A stretch of DNA of 64,000 bases. Origin: Bog-950 sp964631835 (GTDB lineage Bacteria; Bacteroidota; Bacteroidia; Chitinophagales; LD1). Within the stretch, counting starts at the first letter, position 1. The number at the start of each line of letters is the position of its first letter. Positions 43,407 through 51,392 of the stretch are shown here, in pieces. Location of the stretch: positions 1 through 64,000 of the forward strand of contig CAZWAD010000008.1 of NCBI GenBank assembly GCA_964631835.1. Reading direction: 5' to 3'. A program made the position numbers and the translations under genes. Under the pieces are notes generated by a model, which was not told the origin of the DNA, searched no databases, and was given only the letters and a program-made list of their open reading frames with translations.

Positions 43407-44432
43407 TTATTCCCAATCAATTTTAGCAGGTCTTCCTCCTGAAGATATACTGTTTTTACAGGCAGTAAAAATTTTAGAAATGTACAGGGCATCGTCTATA
43501 TTCACTTTGGGGGTTTCTTTGTTTAAGATAGTTTGGATAAAGTTTCCAAGCATTGTTTTCAGCGGTTCTGAGTATTTAATATCCGGAACAAAAATCTCGC
43601 CCCCCCTTACAGCCATTTGAAACTCGCCAAAGTCGCCATCTAAAAGATTGTAAGAGCGGTCACGCTTCATTAATTTCACTTTTTCGGAAACGGATGTATC
43701 ATCAAAAACTATCATCATTTTCGAGCCGATAATATTCAATTTTCTTTCTTTAATCGGGTGTATCCAGGAAGAATGTATGGTAGCGTGAGTTTTTGACGGA
43801 AGGTAAAGCGTTATATAGGCAGTATCACTGAGTTTTTTGTTTTCATAGTTAAAATTTATGATAGACACAGCTTCGGGCTTTTCATTCATTAAATAAAGGA
43901 GAATAGAAAAATCGTGTGTGGCCAAATCTTCCGTGACACTGGCGTCACTTCTGAAAGGGCCCAAACCTGTTCTCTGAAAATTAAGATAATAAGTATTGCC
44001 AAACTTACCGCTGTTCAGAAATTCCTTGATAAATTGAATTCCCTGGTTATAAATAAAAACGTGCCCGGGCAAAAAATGCAATTTATTACGAAGAGAAATT
44101 TTTTTTAACTCAAGAATTTCAGTTTCATTTACGGATACGGGTTTTTCGCAAAGTACATGCAATTTGTTTTTTAGCGCATACTCGCAAATCTCAAAGTGAG
44201 TGCTCAAAGGAGTGGAAACAATAATTGCCTGCAGATTTTCGGAATCAATGGCTTTCCTGTAGTCCTCGTAAAATCTAGCTTTTGGAGGTAATTTATGATG
44301 AATTGATTTGTAAATAGCAGGATTATTGTCAATAACGCACACCAAATCTACTTCAGCAGCTTGTATCAGTAATCTTAGATAATTAACTCCCCAGTTACCG
44401 CAACCGGCCAAAGCAAATTTTATTTTTCGCAT
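43407..44432 (-). CDS. Gfo/Idh/MocA-family NAD(P)-dependent oxidoreductase
   Basis: The 341-residue protein has the N-terminal Rossmann motif KFALAGCGNWGVNYLRLL and the family signature HVLCEKPVSVNETE (about residues 93-106), with the catalytic Lys in EKP. The C-terminal alpha/beta domain holds TEDLATHDFSILLYLM, where His is a likely substrate-site residue. Members oxidise or reduce sugar hydroxyl groups, often 3-hydroxyls of nucleotide sugars. Beside an FdtA-like ketoisomerase this points to nucleotide-sugar modification. It is divergent from the GT2 gene across a 212-bp spacer in which no clear promoter was identified. Confidence 0.9.
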   Translation of the reverse strand: MRKIKFALAGCGNWGVNYLRLLIQAAEVDLVCVIDNNPAIYKSIHHKLPPKARFYEDYRKAIDSENLQAIIVSTPLSTHFEICEYALKNKLHVLCEKPVSVNETEILELKKISLRNKLHFLPGHVFIYNQGIQFIKEFLNSGKFGNTYYLNFQRTGLGPFRSDASVTEDLATHDFSILLYLMNEKPEAVSIINFNYENKKLSDTAYITLYLPSKTHATIHSSWIHPIKERKLNIIGSKMMIVFDDTSVSEKVKLMKRDRSYNLLDGDFGEFQMAVRGGEIFVPDIKYSEPLKTMLGNFIQTILNKETPKVNIDDALYISKIFTACKNSISSGGRPAKIDWE

Positions 44433-44644
44433 TATCAGTTTATACCTTCAGTGATGTTTTGCAAATAAATGATTTATAGTTTCAAAATAACACATTCTAT
44501 ATGTTTTAATTGTTGCTCGTAATGGGAGGTTGTTGAAATGATTCGCGCCATAAAGCCCCAGTAATCGGCTTGTTTAATTGCTGCGATAAATATTATTATT
44601 GCTATTCTTATACATAAGAAAACCATCGGTATTTTACTGGCGAT

Positions 44645-45550
44645 ATGAAGAAAATTTCCGTCATTATTCCTTGCTACAACAGCGAGGTTAATATTCCCGA
44701 TACATCTGCAGAGTTGCTGAAATTGAAATCTGATATTGAAAGTAAAAATATAGATGTGGAATTTGTTATGGTTGAGGATGGCTCAACGGATGGAACTATG
44801 ACAGAACTGCTAAAGTTCAAAGAGAAATTTCCGAATCAAGTTATGATTATTCAACTGGCAGGTAATTGGGGTTCGTATAACGCTTTGTTGGCTGGTTGTC
44901 ACTATGCCACAGGTGATGCATGTGTTCAATTACATATTGATTTGCAAGATCCTCCCGAGTATATCCCGGAAATGATTGACCACTGGCTGAAGGGAAATAA
45001 GTTGGTTATTGGTCAGCGTGTAAAAAGGGAGGAAGACTTTTTTTATTTAATGACTGCTGGTCTTTATCACTGGTTAATAAAAAAATTTGCCCTCCCCTAT
45101 ATTCCTGAAGGCGGGTACGACCTTATTCTTTTCGACAGGGAAATTTGCGACCACATTGTTAGGATGAATGAAACAAATACTAATCTGGTTTACCTGATGA
45201 GTTGGTTGCGGTACCCCTATGTTGCAATTCCTATTGTTAGGAGAAAAAGAGTGAAAGGTGAATCAGGTTGGACATTTTCAAAGCGCGTGAAATTAGTAAT
45301 TGATTCATTCGTATCTTTCTCATATTTTCCTGTTAGAGTAGTAACATTTTTAGCTATTCTGTCAGTAATCATTTTTCTAGTATCATCTGTTTTAGTGTTT
45401 GCTGTTTATGGTTTTGCGCTTCTAGCCTGGTTTGTTTCATTAATAGCAATGATGATCCTCCTTAGCCTGAGTATTGTAGCAGAATATCTATGGCGAACTC
45501 TAGAAACCTCAAGAAAAAGACCTCACTTCATTGTTTATAAAAAGTTCTGA
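44645..45550 (+). CDS. GtrB-like family 2 glycosyltransferase with C-terminal membrane helices
   Basis: The 301-residue protein has a GT2 domain (KKISVIIPCYNSE, MVEDGSTDGT, HIDLQDPPEYIPEM) and two hydrophobic helices at about 230-285, the layout of polyprenyl-phosphate glucosyl- or mannosyltransferases such as GtrB/DPM1. It would make a polyprenyl-phosphate-linked sugar at the cytoplasmic face, which is the donor type used by GT-C enzymes. The island encodes five GT-C-like proteins, so this gene may supply their donor. It is a single gene, convergent with the radical SAM gene at 45558. Confidence 0.9.
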   Translation: MKKISVIIPCYNSEVNIPDTSAELLKLKSDIESKNIDVEFVMVEDGSTDGTMTELLKFKEKFPNQVMIIQLAGNWGSYNALLAGCHYATGDACVQLHIDLQDPPEYIPEMIDHWLKGNKLVIGQRVKREEDFFYLMTAGLYHWLIKKFALPYIPEGGYDLILFDREICDHIVRMNETNTNLVYLMSWLRYPYVAIPIVRRKRVKGESGWTFSKRVKLVIDSFVSFSYFPVRVVTFLAILSVIIFLVSSVLVFAVYGFALLAWFVSLIAMMILLSLSIVAEYLWRTLETSRKRPHFIVYKKF

Positions 45551-45557
45551 ATACTTT

Positions 45558-46907
45558 CTAGAAACTTTTATTCATACGCATTAAATCTTCAACAATCACA
45601 TCGGGTGTTCTCGAAATGACCATAGTTGCTAGAGTAGATGTATCGGTTCCTAGCATTTCATGAACTGCACGTACCGGTAGATGCAAATTCATCTCTGATA
45701 TTTTCGAAGAAACTTCAGTTAGTATTAATGCTTCTCTTTTGAAGTCTTCATTGATAAATCTTTCCTGTAAAGCCTGAACTATACTTAACGCAGGAGTATA
45801 GGTTTCGTCATTGTTTTGAAAAATCGGCTGCGAATTTGCGGCCTTCTTTGCCCAAAACCTTATTTGAGCAGTTAAATCAGAAAACGCAGAGTAATTGCGT
45901 TGTTGTGGAGGTGTAATCCTGGAGAGTGCAATACTTTCGTAATAATCGGCAATTCGTAGCAACTCCTCGGATTTCAAATTCCATAAAGCCAAAGAAGCCG
46001 GGCTGTTTACAGTATGAATGTACAAAGCAATGTTTCGCTCGTTGGCAAATCTTACCATCTCCGGCACTTCGCGCCAGTTGATTTGCATTGGGCAAATGGA
46101 AAGGCTGAAACTGGAACCTTTTTCATTACAATATTGATAAAAGGTTTCAATGTTAGAAAGCGTTTCAGTTAAACTAGCATTCTTCCGAATGAGTGAATAA
46201 TTTTTTTCTTCCAGCGATTCTATACTTACTGAAATGTTTACAGGCATCAAGTCCAATATCCGCTTAACCTTACTGCTCATTATGGTGCCGTTGGTTACAA
46301 TATCAACTGTTACCCTTTTTTGTTTCTGAGCTATAAGTTCCCATATTTTAAAATAAATTTCAATTAAAAACGGTTCTCCACCAGCAAATACAAACTGGCT
46401 GGCGTTATGAATGAAGGGGTGAATTTCATCTATAAACCTCTCATCGTAAGTCATTGGAAGGGGAGGGAGTCTGTCTCTGTTTTTGCGGATAGATGAAGAC
46501 GACATACCCTGGCACATGACACATTCCAGGTTGCAAGTATTGTGTAAAGCAAAATCTAGAATCACAGGATAACCTTCCTGAGAACTTGTCAGATTGTCAA
46601 ACTGTTTTGGCTTTGCGTTAGTATATTCCCTGTTTTTGACTTGATTAACACATAAGTCGCATCCGTAATTATTAATCGCACTTTTGCTCATTGCCTGGCG
46701 GAAATCCTGCGCTTTTTTCCCAAACCAAATTTCATGAAGAGAGTTTTTGGGGTATTGACCCAAAATAAAGTATTGGCTATAACAGCATACTTTTATTATG
46801 CCCATGGTTTCAAATCGCAAATTCTTAAAGGGAGCGTGGCATAAAACGCTCCTGTCGTTTATTTCTCGATGAAGATTATACTCATAAATATCAATTGCCT
46901 GATTCAT
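45558..46907 (-). CDS. radical SAM protein with N-terminal SPASM/twitch-like module
   Basis: The 449-residue protein has Cys-rich sequence before the radical SAM domain: CHAPFKNLRF, KVCCYSQY and NYGCDLCVNQ (residues about 23-82), a SPASM-like auxiliary-cluster layout at the N-terminus. The radical SAM motif CNLECVMC follows at about residues 109-116, with FAGGEPFL and DIVTNGT. It shares this order with the gene at 47039, from which it is divergently transcribed. Such twitch-type enzymes are found in glycan and RiPP loci. No precursor peptide was found in the 131-bp gap between them. Confidence 0.85.
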   Translation of the reverse strand: MNQAIDIYEYNLHREINDRSVLCHAPFKNLRFETMGIIKVCCYSQYFILGQYPKNSLHEIWFGKKAQDFRQAMSKSAINNYGCDLCVNQVKNREYTNAKPKQFDNLTSSQEGYPVILDFALHNTCNLECVMCQGMSSSSIRKNRDRLPPLPMTYDERFIDEIHPFIHNASQFVFAGGEPFLIEIYFKIWELIAQKQKRVTVDIVTNGTIMSSKVKRILDLMPVNISVSIESLEEKNYSLIRKNASLTETLSNIETFYQYCNEKGSSFSLSICPMQINWREVPEMVRFANERNIALYIHTVNSPASLALWNLKSEELLRIADYYESIALSRITPPQQRNYSAFSDLTAQIRFWAKKAANSQPIFQNNDETYTPALSIVQALQERFINEDFKREALILTEVSSKISEMNLHLPVRAVHEMLGTDTSTLATMVISRTPDVIVEDLMRMNKSF

Positions 46908-47038
46908 GCATGATTTTACTTTTTCATTGAAGAACTAAAATAAGGAACTTCTCATCTTGTTTTTAGAATACTTCTTTTCAAGATTGTTTAAAAACGACTA
47001 TCATTACAATGAAAGAAGGGGAACAATTTTCGTTATAA

Positions 47039-48346
47039 ATGAAAGATATGATTGGCATGTTAAGGAGGTTGAAGGCCTCCTTATTAGGAAAAATTTCCAG
47101 CAAACCGGGTGAGCATATTGACGAAAAGTGGGTGGAACAAAGCCGGAATTTTTGTTTGATGCCTTGGATTCATTTGCATGTTACTCAAGCGGGGACAGCC
47201 ACTCCTTGTTGTCAAGCGCCATGGGATGAAGAATTTGCTTATGGAAATGTCAATAAGAACAGCATTGAGGAAATCTGGAATGCTGATACAATTGGAAAAC
47301 TCAGATTGAAAATGATTGATGATAAACCGGATTTACGATGTGAGCGCTGTTATATAAAGGAAAAATCGGGTGTATTTAGCCTAAGGAAAGGTACGAATAT
47401 GATGTACCTACACCATCTCGACCGAGTGCGGCAAACGTTACAGGACGGCTCTGTAAAAAACTCTCACCCGATTTATTTTGATATTCGGTTTTCCAACTTC
47501 TGCAATTTTAAATGTAGGATTTGCGGGCCCGAGAGTTCTTCTTCGTGGTATAAAGAGGCAAAAGAATTCGGTTATCAATTAAAAGATAATCAGGTGCACA
47601 ATGCAATCTTTAATGAGCCGGCTTTTTTCGAGAAGCTGAAAAAGTATCTTCCATACGCTGAAGAAGTGTACTTTGCCGGGGGTGAACCCATGCTCATGCA
47701 CCAGCAATATCAGATGCTTGACCTTCTTTTAGAAGCCGGCAACACCGATGTGCTATTGCGCTACAGTACTAATTTATCCGGGTTTTACTATAAGCAGAAA
47801 TCAGTTCTTCAATATTGGAAAAAATTCAGTAACGTGAAAGTATATGCAAGTCTAGATGATTCAGGTGATCGTGGCGATTATCAGAGAAAAGGACAGAAAT
47901 GGAATGAAATAGTAGCAAACAGAAAATTGCTTAAGGAAGAATGTCCTCATGTAAAATTCTTTATATCGCCAACAGTAAGCATATTAAACGTATTTCACTT
48001 ACCGGAATTCCACCGCGAATTAATCGAAACCGGATTCATACAACTTGGCGATCTAATTCCGTCTGTTTTGGAGGAGCCTTATGCATATAATATTAAAGCA
48101 TTACCCGAATTGAAAAAAGCAGAAGTAAAAGCGGAATTTGAAAAACACATGGAATGGCTGGCAGCACAATCTTGTGAAAACCTCGAACTGAAGAATTTTG
48201 TAATTAAAGAATACGGGCATATTGTCAGTTTCATGCTATCCGCTGATTTATCTTCTTATTACCCCGAGTTTAAAAAAATAACCATCCGGTTAGATGAGTT
48301 AAGGAAAGAATCTTTGACTTCGGTGATACCTGAGTTGCCGGATTAG
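47039..48346 (+). CDS. twitch-domain radical SAM protein
   Basis: The 435-residue protein repeats the architecture of its divergent neighbour: an N-terminal SPASM-like set (NFCLMPWIHLHVT, TPCCQAPW, LRCERCYIKE), then the radical SAM motif CNFKCRIC (about 158-165) with GPESSSSW, FAGGEPML and YSTNLSGF. The substrate is unknown. It is followed after 45 bp by the UbiA-like gene and four more plus-strand genes with small gaps or overlaps, so it seems to head an operon to 54293. Confidence 0.87.
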   Translation: MKDMIGMLRRLKASLLGKISSKPGEHIDEKWVEQSRNFCLMPWIHLHVTQAGTATPCCQAPWDEEFAYGNVNKNSIEEIWNADTIGKLRLKMIDDKPDLRCERCYIKEKSGVFSLRKGTNMMYLHHLDRVRQTLQDGSVKNSHPIYFDIRFSNFCNFKCRICGPESSSSWYKEAKEFGYQLKDNQVHNAIFNEPAFFEKLKKYLPYAEEVYFAGGEPMLMHQQYQMLDLLLEAGNTDVLLRYSTNLSGFYYKQKSVLQYWKKFSNVKVYASLDDSGDRGDYQRKGQKWNEIVANRKLLKEECPHVKFFISPTVSILNVFHLPEFHRELIETGFIQLGDLIPSVLEEPYAYNIKALPELKKAEVKAEFEKHMEWLAAQSCENLELKNFVIKEYGHIVSFMLSADLSSYYPEFKKITIRLDELRKESLTSVIPELPD

Positions 48347-48391
48347 GTAATTTTATACCATGGTTTTAGTATGATAATACTCCACCCTTGA

Positions 48392-49414
48392 ATGAAACCG
48401 GTTTTCAAGTATTTTTATTTTTTCCAAAAAATTTTACCCCTTTTCCGTTTCACCAACTGGTGGAACAGTAAAATCCCCCCTCTTATTGCTGTTTTTTTTA
48501 TCGGTCTAATAATTTCAGAGAACAATTGCAATACCTATATACTGGCAAAACTTATTCTACTTATTCTGTGGATGGTTGCGACCGCAGCATTCGGATATTT
48601 CATTAACGATTGGACGGACATAAAAGAAGACTTTTTATCAGGAAGAAAAAATCATGTTGCACAGGTGCCGGTGAAATTCAGATGGCCAATTGCTATTATT
48701 CTGTTTATGGGTAGCATAGGTTTGCAGATACTACTAAATGGTATTGGCTCAACTTCAGCTTTCTTTAGTGCTTTGCACCTTCTTTGTTTTATTATTTATT
48801 CCGTACCCCCTTTCCGGCTTAAGAAATGTTTATTAGCGACAGCTATTCTTGATTCAATTTATGCTCACGTTTTACCAGCAGTAATTGTATTAGCTTCAGT
48901 ATGCTCCGTCCATGAAAACCTTTATCTCTTTATTTTGCTCGGCTGGAGCCAATTCATAACCGGAGTTCGGAATATTTTGTTACATCACCTGTTTGATCGC
49001 AAACAGGATAAATTAGCCGGCAACAGTAATTTTGCGAACAGGTATCATCCTCTGTGTGTTTTAAAAATGGTGAACTGGTTTCTTTTTATGCCTGATTTAT
49101 TATTTACTGCACTTTTTTTATCGGCAGCAAGTTTTGTTTTGGTGTTGGGTTACTTGACCTTTATCCTGATTAGGTTATTCTTGGTTCGATATGTTTGGAT
49201 CAACAAAAAAATTATGAGGAACAAAAGAATTACCTTTTGGTTACTGAATGACGTTTTAGAGATTTATTTTCCTGTTTTATCTTTTTATGTTGCATGTAGT
49301 GGCAATCTTCTTTTACCAACCTTCTTGACTATAACGTATATTTCCGGTTTCCATAGATTTATAAGGGGTACAAAACATGATTTATCTACTTTATATAACT
49401 ACCTGAAGTTCTGA
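48392..49414 (+). CDS. UbiA-family prenyltransferase
   Basis: The 340-residue integral membrane protein has about eight helices. The first Asp-rich motif is complete, NDWTDIKED (NDxxDxxxD, near residues 72-80), and a second weak motif YSVPPFRLKK follows the usual spacing. UbiA enzymes attach a prenyl or polyprenyl chain to an aromatic ring or a phosphosugar (for example decaprenyl-phosphate phosphoribose synthesis). In this glycosyltransferase operon, a polyprenyl-phosphosugar role is the better guess. The stop overlaps the next ATG by 1 bp (TGATG). Confidence 0.85.
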   Translation: MKPVFKYFYFFQKILPLFRFTNWWNSKIPPLIAVFFIGLIISENNCNTYILAKLILLILWMVATAAFGYFINDWTDIKEDFLSGRKNHVAQVPVKFRWPIAIILFMGSIGLQILLNGIGSTSAFFSALHLLCFIIYSVPPFRLKKCLLATAILDSIYAHVLPAVIVLASVCSVHENLYLFILLGWSQFITGVRNILLHHLFDRKQDKLAGNSNFANRYHPLCVLKMVNWFLFMPDLLFTALFLSAASFVLVLGYLTFILIRLFLVRYVWINKKIMRNKRITFWLLNDVLEIYFPVLSFYVACSGNLLLPTFLTITYISGFHRFIRGTKHDLSTLYNYLKF

Positions 49415-50277
49415 TGGCGTCTACAAACGAGTGTTTTTCTACAATCTGCACTTTCAATTATTTACACAGTGTACAAACTTTGCACGAATCAATTCAGCAA
49501 TTTGATAGGGTAAAGCAAACACATGTATTAGTTGTGGACAAAATTATAGAGAAGAGAAGCCAGCCATCAGAAAATCTTTTTTTGTACAGCTTATCCGACC
49601 TTAATGATGTACCTTATGCGAAAAGTATTATAGAAAAATACAAAGGCTCTGACGATAAACTCAGGTGGGCACTAAAGCCTGTCTTTACTTCGTTTGTGTT
49701 ACGTAATATCAGTGCCAGCACAATTCTGCTTGATAATGACATCTACTTCTTCCGGGCATATCAGTTTTTGTTTGATGAGCTGAAGAAATTCAGGGTTTTG
49801 CTTACTCCGCACTGGAGATGCAATAATCCGCATGAAGCTGAATCTGTTTTCTTGAATAATTTTACGGATGGAGTTTTTAACGCAGGTTTTTTTGGCGCTA
49901 CTCAGCACGCGCTGGATATAGTAGATTGGTGGTCTATGGTCTGTGAATATAAATGCGAAAAAAACTATTCGATAGGATTGTTTGACGATCAGAAGTATTT
50001 AGACCTCCTTCCTTCCCGGTTTCCGGGTGTGGGTATAGTTTGGCATGAGGGGTGTAATGTCGCATCATGGAATAAACTTGACTCGGTCCGCATACAATCC
50101 GGTGAAGAGGTTTTGATTAATGGGAAACACCCCATTATCTTTATTCACTTTACTCCTGATACCATTGCTGATATTTCCCAAGAAATTTACGGGGGTGACC
50201 CGCTTTTGAAGCCTTATTTGGAAAAGTATCTGCCCATTTTATTGAAAAATAAATCGATTCAAAAACCTTATGTATAA
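49414..50277 (+). CDS. GT-A nucleotide-diphospho-sugar transferase
   Basis: The 287-residue soluble protein resembles GT8/GT77-like transferases: an early FSTICTFNYLHSVQTLHES segment, the metal-binding DxD motif in STILLDNDIYFF (near residues 100-112), NAGFFGA, and a late GCNVASWN segment. It lacks a signal peptide or membrane helix, so it acts in the cytoplasm. Relatives often work on glycan side chains. It overlaps the UbiA gene by 1 bp and the GT4 gene by 8 bp, hence is translationally coupled to both. Confidence 0.8.
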   Translation: MASTNECFSTICTFNYLHSVQTLHESIQQFDRVKQTHVLVVDKIIEKRSQPSENLFLYSLSDLNDVPYAKSIIEKYKGSDDKLRWALKPVFTSFVLRNISASTILLDNDIYFFRAYQFLFDELKKFRVLLTPHWRCNNPHEAESVFLNNFTDGVFNAGFFGATQHALDIVDWWSMVCEYKCEKNYSIGLFDDQKYLDLLPSRFPGVGIVWHEGCNVASWNKLDSVRIQSGEEVLINGKHPIIFIHFTPDTIADISQEIYGGDPLLKPYLEKYLPILLKNKSIQKPYV

Positions 50278-51385
50278 CATTGCCATTTTTTCGTACAACT
50301 ATGATAAATACAGTGAGACGTTTATTCATAATCTGGTGAAGTACTTACCGTTTAACTCGCATTACCTATATGGTAGCGAACTGCCTGAGTATTACGGAAA
50401 CCATCAAAAGTTTTTGAGCGAAGGAGGCTTTACAGGGGTTCTTGTTGCTTTAAGAGAGTGGATGGGTGTTTCCAGATATGAGCAGCATCAGAAAAGGGTT
50501 GAAGAGTATATGGTAAGTAATAAAATTGATGTTGTGTTGGCAAATTATTCGCTTACGGCTTTCCCGGTAATGGAGATTTGCAGACGAAAACGAATTCCAC
50601 TTATTGTTCATTTTCATGGTTGGACAGCTTACCGTTCAACTATACTTGAGCAGCACAGGAGTGACTACAAAAGATTATTTGAGCTGAGCAAAGCTATAGT
50701 TGCTGTTTCGAACGATATGAAAAAACAATTGATAAATTTAGGAGCTCAAGAAGACAGGATTGAGGTGTTCGCTTGTGGTTATGAAGAGCAAATTTTTCAA
50801 TATTCAGACCATAGTCAAAACCCAAACGATTTTGTTGCGGTTGGCAGGTTTTGTGACACAAAAAATCCTCACTTGACTATACTTGCCTTTAGCAAAGTTC
50901 TTAAAGAGATACCTGATGCCCGCTTAATAATGATAGGTGGCGATGAAACGCTTCTGAATGTTTCCTTAAATATGGCAAAAGCGTTGAATATTTATGATCG
51001 GGTTGAGTTCTGCGGAGTTTTGAAACATGAAGAAGTAGCTCTGAAAATGAGGTCGGCACTTGCCTTTGTACAGCATTCCGCAGTCACTATTTTAAATGAA
51101 AAGGAAGGCACACCAGTGGCCATACTCGAAGCTTGCGCTTCAGGTTTACCTGTAATTGCTACCAGACATGGCGGTATCAGTGATGTAATCATTGAAGAAG
51201 AAACAGGATTGCTATGTGATGATTTTGATATTGATACGATGGCAGCTAACATGATTCGCATTTCACATGACCGGGTATTGGCTAAAAAATTAGGTGAGCA
51301 GGCGGCTAAGCGTGTTGCTGAACATTTTACAATGGAACAATATATAGATAAGCTCAGTCACGTCATTCGGAGTGCAGCGGCTTAA
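50270..51385 (+). CDS. family 4 glycosyltransferase (GT-B)
   Basis: The 371-residue protein is a retaining GT-B glycosyltransferase. The acceptor half includes IVHFHGWTAYR; the donor half has FVAVGRFCDTKNPHLTILAF and the EX7E motif in EGTPVAILEACASGLPVIAT. No membrane helix is seen, so it acts at the cytoplasmic membrane face on lipid-linked glycan. It overlaps the upstream gene by 8 bp and is followed by the TMTC-like gene after 7 bp. Confidence 0.92.
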   Translation: MYNIAIFSYNYDKYSETFIHNLVKYLPFNSHYLYGSELPEYYGNHQKFLSEGGFTGVLVALREWMGVSRYEQHQKRVEEYMVSNKIDVVLANYSLTAFPVMEICRRKRIPLIVHFHGWTAYRSTILEQHRSDYKRLFELSKAIVAVSNDMKKQLINLGAQEDRIEVFACGYEEQIFQYSDHSQNPNDFVAVGRFCDTKNPHLTILAFSKVLKEIPDARLIMIGGDETLLNVSLNMAKALNIYDRVEFCGVLKHEEVALKMRSALAFVQHSAVTILNEKEGTPVAILEACASGLPVIATRHGGISDVIIEEETGLLCDDFDIDTMAANMIRISHDRVLAKKLGEQAAKRVAEHFTMEQYIDKLSHVIRSAAA

Positions 51386-51392
51386 AAAAGCG

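Noticed and set aside
46908..47038. RiPP precursor gene between two radical SAM genes
   Set aside because: The 131-bp gap has no convincing small frame with a leader-like sequence.
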